Assembly (NCBI GenBank): GCA_004211235.1
Contig: SEEY01000194.1
Span: 1 to 7,174, forward strand
Direction of reading: 5' to 3'
Length of the DNA stretch: 7,174 nucleotides
DNA from: Rubrivivax sp.
Lineage (GTDB): Bacteria; Pseudomonadota; Gammaproteobacteria; Burkholderiales; Burkholderiaceae
Positions 1 through 4,523 of the stretch are shown in pieces. The translations under genes were made by a program, and so were the position numbers. The number at the start of each line of letters is the position of its first letter. The stretch's first letter is position 1. The notes beneath the pieces are model-generated. The model ran no database searches, was not told where the DNA came from, and saw only the letters and a list, made by a program, of their open reading frames with translations.

Positions 1-1
1 C

Positions 2-1984
2 CTGCTGCAGGCGCTGCTCGGCTGGCACCGCGGCGCGCCGCTGCCGGCGCTGACGGCCCAGCGCCTGCAGGACCCGCCGCTTGTCACCGAAGCCGAGTTC
101 GTCGACCCGCAGGGCCGGCAACGCTGGCTGCAGGCGCGGCTGCGCCTGTGGCGCCATGACGGCCGCACGCTGTTGCTGGCCCTGCTGGAAGACCAGAGCA
201 CCGAACATGAGCGCGACCTGGCCCACCAGCAGCTCGACGCGCTGATGGACACCGCCGCTGTCGGTCTGGCGACCTTCCAGCCCGAAGCCGGCTGGCTCAA
301 GTCGCATCGCAAGGGTTCGCCGTTCAAGACCGGCGCCAAGCAGCCGGTCGGCTCGCTGCAGGGCATCAACCGCGAGATCGTCGAGCCCGGCTCGCTGCCC
401 GAGTTCGAGCGGCTGCAACGGGCGCTGAAGAAGGGCGATGCCGTCGAAGTGCGCTACGCCGTGCGCCATCCCGAACTCGGCCGCCGCTGGTTGCTGACGC
501 GCGTCGCACCAGCGCTGCTGGCCGGTGGCCGGCGGTCAACGTCCGTGGTCACGCTGGACGTGACCGCCCAGGCCCAGGCCGAGAACGCGCTCATGCTGCG
601 CGCCGAGAGTGAACGTGCCGTGCTGGACTCGGTGCTCGTCGGCATCGTCACGGTCGGCCCCGACGGCATCGAATGGATGAACCGCTCGGCGCGCCGCATG
701 TTCGGCTGCGAGCTGGAGGACGTGCTCGGCCAGCCCATGGGCGTGCTCGCGCCCGAGGACGACGGTCACGCCTTCCACACCGAGCCGGGCACCGACGTCT
801 TCGAGTGCCGGCTGCGCGGCCGCGATGGCCGCGAGTTCTGGGTCATCGGCAACGCCGTGCAGACGCCGCGCGAGGACGGCCCGGGCAAGGTGACGCAGCA
901 GACCACCTATGCGCTGCTCGACATCGACCGCCGCCGCCAGGCCGAGGCGCAGAGCCGGCAGGCCCAGGCCTCGCTGGCCCGCATCATCGAGGCCGCGCCC
1001 ATGGCCATCAGCCTGCACGAGGCCCAGACGCTGCGCATCGTCAAGCTCAACCAGGCGGCCGCCGCCATGGCCGGTCGCCCCGAGACGCAGCTGCTCGGCG
1101 GCGGGCCGGCCGCGCTGTTCGGCGCCGAGCACGGCGAGCAGGTGGCCGCCGACATGCGCGAGGCGCTAACGTCGCTGGCCGTCGTGCAGCGTGAGTACCG
1201 GCTGTCGGCGGGCCCGACCGCCCGCGTCTGGGACACGCGGCTGCTGCATCTCGCCGGCGTCGGCGGCGACGACGCACCCGAGCTGCTGCTGCTGGTCGCC
1301 AGCGACGTGACCGAGCACCGCGCCGCCGAAGCCGCGCGGCTGCAGGCGGCCATCTCCCAGCGCGAGCTGCTGGTGCGCGAAGTGCATCACCGCATCAAGA
1401 ACAACCTGCAGGGCGTGGCCGGCCTGCTGCAGCAGATCGCCGTGCGCCGGCCGGAGGTGGCGGGTGTGCTGAAGGAGGCGGTCGGCCAGGTGCAGGCCAT
1501 CGCCCAGGTCTACGGCCTGCAGGTCGGCGCGACTGGGCCCCTGGTGCTCAAGCGCGTCTTCGACGCCATCGTCGGCTCGGTGCAGCGCCAGCAGGGCCGC
1601 GTCATCACGACGGCCGCCGAGGGCGGCGCGCTGATGGAAGACTGGTGCCTGCCCGAGGCCGAGGCCATCCCGATCGCGCTCAGCCTCAACGAGCTGCTGG
1701 GCAATGCGCTCAAGCACAGCGACGGCGCCCAGGTGCGCTGCCAGCTGATCTGCGACACCGCCGGCGTGACCGTCGAGATCGCCAACCCCGGCCGCCTGCC
1801 GGAAGGCTTTGCACTGCCGAACGTGAAGAGCGGCGTCTCGGGCCTCGGCCTCGTGCGCGCGCTGCTGCCGCGGCGCAGCGCCATCCTCAGCCTGGAACAG
1901 CTCGCAGGCGACGTCGTCTGCCGGCTGGAGCTCGTTCCGCCCAGCGTGGTTCACAATCCGGCCATAAAACCAAGTTCTGGATAG
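2..1984 (+). CDS. Multi-PAS sensor histidine kinase, HisKA_2 type (5' partial)
   Basis: This is the C-terminal 660 residues of a sensor kinase that autophosphorylates on histidine and passes the phosphate to a receiver aspartate. The frame is open from the window edge and already reads as the end of a PAS domain, so the true start lies upstream. In visible numbering there is a PAS remnant at 1-72, a divergent PAS-like segment at 75-190 with a Lys/Arg-rich stretch near 100-112, a PAS at about 205-310 and another at about 325-435. The H-box EVHHRIKNNLQ (His462/His463) is typical of HisKA_2 kinases, where the first His is normally the phosphorylated one. The ATPase domain follows, with N-box NELLGNALKHS (563-573) and glycine box SGLGL (613-617). 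The usual Asp of the next ATP box appears as Asn in ANPGRLPEGF. No membrane segment is visible, so the visible part looks cytosolic. The ANTAR regulator starts 9 bases after the stop and is the obvious partner. Family and pairing are clear; the signal sensed is unknown. Confidence 0.93.
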   Translation: MLQALLGWHRGAPLPALTAQRLQDPPLVTEAEFVDPQGRQRWLQARLRLWRHDGRTLLLALLEDQSTEHERDLAHQQLDALMDTAAVGLATFQPEAGWLKSHRKGSPFKTGAKQPVGSLQGINREIVEPGSLPEFERLQRALKKGDAVEVRYAVRHPELGRRWLLTRVAPALLAGGRRSTSVVTLDVTAQAQAENALMLRAESERAVLDSVLVGIVTVGPDGIEWMNRSARRMFGCELEDVLGQPMGVLAPEDDGHAFHTEPGTDVFECRLRGRDGREFWVIGNAVQTPREDGPGKVTQQTTYALLDIDRRRQAEAQSRQAQASLARIIEAAPMAISLHEAQTLRIVKLNQAAAAMAGRPETQLLGGGPAALFGAEHGEQVAADMREALTSLAVVQREYRLSAGPTARVWDTRLLHLAGVGGDDAPELLLLVASDVTEHRAAEAARLQAAISQRELLVREVHHRIKNNLQGVAGLLQQIAVRRPEVAGVLKEAVGQVQAIAQVYGLQVGATGPLVLKRVFDAIVGSVQRQQGRVITTAAEGGALMEDWCLPEAEAIPIALSLNELLGNALKHSDGAQVRCQLICDTAGVTVEIANPGRLPEGFALPNVKSGVSGLGLVRALLPRRSAILSLEQLAGDVVCRLELVPPSVVHNPAIKPSSG

Positions 1985-1989
1985 AGGGG
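1984..1989 (+). promoter_or_regulatory. Ribosome binding site of the ANTAR regulator
   Basis: GAGGGG lies four bases before the GTG at 1994 and begins on the last base of the kinase stop codon. It supports the GTG as the start and suggests translation coupled to the kinase. Confidence 0.65.
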
Positions 1990-1993
1990 CACG

Positions 1994-2599
1994 GTGAGCA
2001 AGGGCAAGATCCTGGTCGTCGATGACGACAGACTGGTACTGGCGACGCTGAGCTACGGGCTCACGCAGGCCGGCTTCGAGGTCATCGACGCCGACAACGG
2101 CGACGACGCCATCCTGCTCGCCCGCGAACACCGACCGGAACTGGCCCTGCTCGACATCCGCATGGAAGGCCTGACCGGCTTCGACGTGGCGGCCTATCTG
2201 CGCGAATTCCTGCAGACGCCCTTCATGTTCCTGAGCGCCTTCGCGGATGAAGCGACGGTGGCCAAGGTCAAGGAGCTTGGCGCCGTGGCCTATCTCGTCA
2301 AGCCGCTGGACATCTCGCAGATCGTGCCCGCGGTGGAAGCCGCCTTCGCCCGCTCAGCCCCGGCGCCGGTTGCGGCCCCGGCCGCAACCCCGGCCGCACC
2401 GCCCTCTGAGCTGCCCACGCTGCTCGACCCGACGGCGCTGGCCGTCGGCGTGTTGATGCACCGCTTTTCCCTGCCCCGCGACGAAGCCCTCTCCCGCCTG
2501 ATGAGCCTGGCCGCAGCCGACGCCCACAGCCTGCCCGAGCAGGCAAGGCGCGTCGTCGATGCTGTGGAGTTGCTGGCGAGGCCCGGGCAGAAGGCCTGA
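1994..2599 (+). CDS. Response regulator with REC and ANTAR (RNA-binding antiterminator) domains
   Basis: This 201-residue regulator most likely acts on RNA instead of DNA. The receiver (about 4-118) has the acidic pocket DDD at 10-12, phosphoacceptor Asp54 in ALLDIRMEG, Ser81 in the Thr/Ser position and the conserved Lys103 in LVKPLD. A Pro/Ala-rich linker covers 121-141. The C-terminal segment at about 146-193 matches the ANTAR three-helix fold: AVGVLMHRFSLPRDEALSRL followed by an Ala-rich stretch and a final helix. ANTAR proteins such as AmiR, EutV, NasR and PdtaR bind paired RNA hairpins and prevent transcription termination. The GTG start is supported by GAGGGG four bases upstream. The paired kinase is HisKA_2 type, the same pairing as EutW/EutV and PdtaS/PdtaR, so phosphorylation probably drives dimerisation and RNA binding. 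I found no convincing target hairpins in the window, so the regulated genes are unknown. The domain call is strong; the RNA role is inferred from the family. Confidence 0.9.
   Translation: MSKGKILVVDDDRLVLATLSYGLTQAGFEVIDADNGDDAILLAREHRPELALLDIRMEGLTGFDVAAYLREFLQTPFMFLSAFADEATVAKVKELGAVAYLVKPLDISQIVPAVEAAFARSAPAPVAAPAATPAAPPSELPTLLDPTALAVGVLMHRFSLPRDEALSRLMSLAAADAHSLPEQARRVVDAVELLARPGQKA
2368..2389 (+). repeat. Perfect 10-bp inverted repeat in the linker-coding region
   Basis: GGTTGCGGCC at 2368-2377 and GGCCGCAACC at 2380-2389 are perfect reverse complements separated by two bases. In RNA this would give a very stable nine-pair stem with a four-base loop. An 11-bp direct repeat, CCCCGGCCGCA, overlaps it (2376-2386 and 2388-2398). 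The stretch encodes the Pro/Ala linker between the receiver and ANTAR domains, so biased Pro/Ala codons may explain both repeats. Confidence 0.6.
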
Positions 2600-2600
2600 T

Positions 2601-3938
2601 TCAGTTCAGGGTGAAATAGAACCGCGAGCCTTCGCCGACGGCCGACTCGGCCCAGATGTCGCCACCATGGCGGCGCACGATGCGCCGCACCAGCGCCAGG
2701 CCGACGCCCGTGCCCTGGAAGTCGCTGGCGCTGTGCAGGCGCTGGAACACGCCGAACAACCGCTCTGCAAAGCGCATGTCGAAGCCGGCGCCGTTGTCCG
2801 ACACCACGAACACGCGCCGGCCACCCTGCTCGATGCTGCAGAAGCGGATCTCGGTGCAAGGCACCTTGGCGCTGTACTTCCAGGCGTTGCCCAGCAGGTT
2901 CTCCAGCACCATGCGCAGCAGCGTCGGGTCGCCCTGCACGGTCAGCCCGGGCTCGATGTCCAGCACCAGTTCGCGCAGCGGTGCCGAGCGCTTGATCTCT
3001 TCCATCACATAACCGGCCTGCTGCGACAGGTTGACCGGCTGGCGCGCCAGCGGCCGCGTGGACAGCTGGCTCAGCGACAGCAGCGCGTCGATCATGCTGT
3101 TCATGCGCGCGCTGGCACTCATGACGCGGTCGAGGTGATCATTGCCGACACGGTCGAGGCGGCCGCCGTAGTCCTCCTTCAGGATGCGCGCGAAGCCCTC
3201 GACGACACGCAGCGGCGCGCGCAGGTCGTGGGACACGGTGTAGCTGAAGGATTCATGCTCGGCAGCGAGGTCAGGCGCTGTCGGTGTTGCAGGCAGGGCG
3301 GGCGCCGCTTCCTGCGGCCTGGCCGTGCCGACATAACCCGAGAAGTGTCCCTGGCTGTCGATGCAGGGCAGGCCGCGCAGGCACCAGCGGGTATCGCCGT
3401 CCGCGGCCGCCAGAGCCAGGTCGGCAAAGGCCTGATGGGCATAGAGCCGCCCGCGCAGTTCGGCGGCCGGCTGTGTGGCCTCGAAACGCTCCCACAGCAA
3501 TTGCGTGCTGGCGCCGGCACCCACCCAGCTCGAGGCCGGCGCGCCCTGCGGCGCCTGCCAGCGCACCAGGTGGTGGGTCGCATCCGTGGCCCACTGCCAG
3601 TCGCGCTGCAGCTGCGCCTGCATCAGCAGCTGATGGCGCACGTCGCGCAGGGGTTCGGCAAGTCGCTGGCGCGTCAGGCGCACACCGGCATGCCAACCCA
3701 GCGCGGCGGCAATGAGCAACAGCATGCCAGTAAAGAAAGCGGTTAGGACGAGGGCCGCATGCACGAGTCCCACCTCGCCGCCCCAGACCCGGATGAGCGC
3801 CAGCACGACTCCCGTGCCGAGCAGCAGGAGCAGCAGGCACGCCCCTGCCAGACCGAGCACCAACATCCGCATCGGCAGGCGCCGCTCCAGGCGGCGCGGT
3901 AGCGCGCTGTCGTCGCTGAAGCTCTTCATGCTCGGCAT
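2601..3938 (-). CDS. Membrane-anchored PAS sensor histidine kinase (HisKA/HATPase_c)
   Basis: This is a classical transmembrane sensor kinase of 445 residues from the chosen ATG. Two hydrophobic segments (about 23-50 and 57-81) form a hairpin with almost no periplasmic loop, so sensing is probably cytosolic or within the membrane. A PAS-like domain spans about 112-208 and ends in DSQGHFSGYVGTARP. The H-box SYTVSHDLRAPL carries phosphoacceptor His237. The ATPase domain has N-box ENLLGNAWKYS (346-356), DNGAGFDM (381-388), an F-box around FGVFQRLH and glycine box GTGVGLAL (409-416). The sequence around the H-box resembles phytochrome-like kinases, but no chromophore domain is present. There is no receiver domain. 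The gene is convergent with the ANTAR regulator, one base apart, and divergent from the Hpt operon, whose REC-GGDEF-EAL protein is a plausible target. The start is uncertain: ATG at 3938 or 3929 are both possible, neither has a clear ribosome site, and the frame stays open to an ATG at 4031. Confidence 0.9.
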   Translation of the reverse strand: MPSMKSFSDDSALPRRLERRLPMRMLVLGLAGACLLLLLLGTGVVLALIRVWGGEVGLVHAALVLTAFFTGMLLLIAAALGWHAGVRLTRQRLAEPLRDVRHQLLMQAQLQRDWQWATDATHHLVRWQAPQGAPASSWVGAGASTQLLWERFEATQPAAELRGRLYAHQAFADLALAAADGDTRWCLRGLPCIDSQGHFSGYVGTARPQEAAPALPATPTAPDLAAEHESFSYTVSHDLRAPLRVVEGFARILKEDYGGRLDRVGNDHLDRVMSASARMNSMIDALLSLSQLSTRPLARQPVNLSQQAGYVMEEIKRSAPLRELVLDIEPGLTVQGDPTLLRMVLENLLGNAWKYSAKVPCTEIRFCSIEQGGRRVFVVSDNGAGFDMRFAERLFGVFQRLHSASDFQGTGVGLALVRRIVRRHGGDIWAESAVGEGSRFYFTLN

Positions 3939-3942
3939 TGTA

Positions 3943-3957
3943 GGCAGCGGACCTGCC
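3943..3957 (-). promoter_or_regulatory. Stem-loop just before the kinase start codon
   Basis: On the minus strand GGCAG, a five-base loop GTCCG, then CTGCC form a perfect five-pair stem. It ends four bases before the ATG at 3938, where a ribosome would bind, and could limit translation initiation. The stem is short, so it may be chance. Confidence 0.35.
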
Positions 3958-3981
3958 GCAAAACCCCGCCAGCCAGGCCCA

Positions 3982-3996
3982 TCGGGATGACCCCGA
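3982..3996 (-). promoter_or_regulatory. Second stem-loop in the kinase leader
   Basis: On the minus strand TCGGG, loop GTCAT, CCCGA form a perfect five-pair stem 24 bases upstream of the stem-loop at 3943-3957. Both have five-base loops beginning GTC. No function is known; short GC stems are common in DNA of this composition. Confidence 0.3.
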
Positions 3997-4042
3997 CGAG
4001 CCAGTGCGACGCGGGAGCAACGCTTCGCCATGCAGATTCAAG

Positions 4043-4054
4043 GTGCATATGCAC
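4043..4054. promoter_or_regulatory. 12-bp perfect palindrome, possible operator
   Basis: GTGCATATGCAC is its own reverse complement and lies near the middle of the divergent intergenic region, about 105 bases from the kinase ATG and 93 from the Hpt ATG. It is in the AT-richer core and is flanked by TGCAG copies at 4031 and 4064. Its position suits a dimeric regulator controlling both directions. One or two 12-bp palindromes are expected by chance in a window this size, so the location is the main argument. Confidence 0.4.
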
Positions 4055-4123
4055 GATTGCGTTTGCAGCGTGGATTCCGTGCACTTCTTCGCGGCTGCCC
4101 CCCACCCTGGGCGAGCTACATTT

Positions 4124-4142
4124 GCGGGATACCTGTGCCCGC
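4124..4142 (+). promoter_or_regulatory. Stem-loop just before the Hpt start codon
   Basis: GCGGG, a nine-base loop, then CCCGC form a five-pair GC stem ending four bases before the ATG at 4147. A second possible hairpin lies at 4094-4116 (GCTGCCC against GGGC-G-AGC with one bulge). The stem is followed by TTTC, too few T residues for a convincing terminator. No purine-rich ribosome site precedes the ATG, so this structure covers the place where ribosomes would bind. Confidence 0.35.
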
Positions 4143-4146
4143 TTTC

Positions 4147-4515
4147 ATGACTGCCCCACCTTCTGCAGCCCAGCTCGATTCCGAGGCGATCCGTCGCCTG
4201 CGCGAGCTTGATCCAGGCGGTGGCAACAAGCTGCTGGAACGCGTGGTGGCGGCCTTCTCCAGTTCGCTGGAGCGACTGCTGCCCGACCTGGCCCGAGCTC
4301 GATCGACCCCCACCCCGGACCTCACCGTCATCCGCCACGTGAGCCACACGCTGAAGTCCTCGTCCGCCAGCCTCGGCGCCATGGCACTGTCCCAACGCTG
4401 CGCCGACATCGAAGCCCTGGCGCGCGATGGCCGGACTGACGGCCTAGCGCAACAGCTGGACGGTATGCTCGACGACATCCAACAGGTACGCGTGGCACTC
4501 GCCGCGCTGCTCTGA
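4147..4515 (+). CDS. Stand-alone Hpt histidine phosphotransfer protein
   Basis: This 122-residue protein is the size of a single Hpt domain, a four-helix bundle that shuttles phosphate between receiver domains in multistep phosphorelays. The signature SHTLKSSSASLGA matches the Hpt consensus, with phosphoacceptor His67. It is helical, has no ATPase domain and no membrane segment, so it is a soluble intermediate. The stop codon is eight bases before the REC-GGDEF-EAL gene, implying one transcript and making that protein's receiver the likely partner. The usual donor would be the receiver of a hybrid kinase, and none is visible here. The ATG at 4147 was chosen because the sequence becomes typical from there. 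An in-frame GTG at 4135 has GCGGGA five bases upstream and is a real alternative. The frame stays open to an ATG at 4030, but those residues look non-coding. Confidence 0.88.
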   Translation: MTAPPSAAQLDSEAIRRLRELDPGGGNKLLERVVAAFSSSLERLLPDLARARSTPTPDLTVIRHVSHTLKSSSASLGAMALSQRCADIEALARDGRTDGLAQQLDGMLDDIQQVRVALAALL

Positions 4516-4517
4516 GG
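4514..4517 (+). promoter_or_regulatory. Ribosome binding site of the REC-GGDEF-EAL gene
   Basis: GAGG overlaps the Hpt stop codon and lies six bases before the ATG at 4524. This supports the chosen start and translational coupling to the Hpt gene. Confidence 0.55.
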
Positions 4518-4523
4518 CCCGCC

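Larger units (their letters stand above)
3939..4146. promoter_or_regulatory. Divergent intergenic region between the kinase and the Hpt operon
   Basis: About 208 bases separate the two start codons and must hold the promoters of both transcripts unless these begin inside genes. The central part (about 4030-4080) is clearly richer in A and T than the surrounding DNA, as expected for promoters. I could not identify a sigma-70 promoter with good -35 and -10 boxes on either strand. The region contains a 12-bp palindrome and several inverted repeats, listed separately. Short open frames cross it, but their translations resemble nothing I recognise. Confidence 0.6.

Noticed and set aside
173..175. 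TTG as start of the HisKA_2 kinase
   Set aside because: The frame is open to the window edge and the upstream 57 residues read as the end of a PAS domain, so TTG is internal.
1166..2131. 321-codon minus-strand open frame opposite the HisKA_2 kinase
   Set aside because: It is a shadow of the kinase ATPase region and crosses into the regulator gene; the translation is unlike any family I know.
2579..2597. Hairpin AGGCC...GGCCT at the end of the regulator gene as a terminator
   Set aside because: The stem has five pairs, a nine-base loop and no following T tract on either strand.
2559..3746. Long plus-strand open frame opposite the membrane kinase
   Set aside because: The minus strand encodes a complete kinase with all motifs. 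The plus-strand translation is low-complexity, rich in Ala, Arg, Gln and His, and is the expected shadow in GC-rich DNA.
3939..4031. Upstream start of the membrane kinase at ATG 4031
   Set aside because: The extra 31 residues are Arg/Gly/Pro-rich, without a motif or ribosome site, and would cover most of the space needed for the promoter.
4057..4085. TTGCGT (4057-4062) plus TGCACT (4080-4085) as a sigma-70 promoter for the Hpt operon
   Set aside because: The spacing is 17, but the -10 box matches only three of six consensus positions, which is too weak to list.
3939..4146. ANTAR target hairpins in the divergent region
   Set aside because: The potential loops have five, eight or nine bases and lack the A1/G4 six-base loop consensus.
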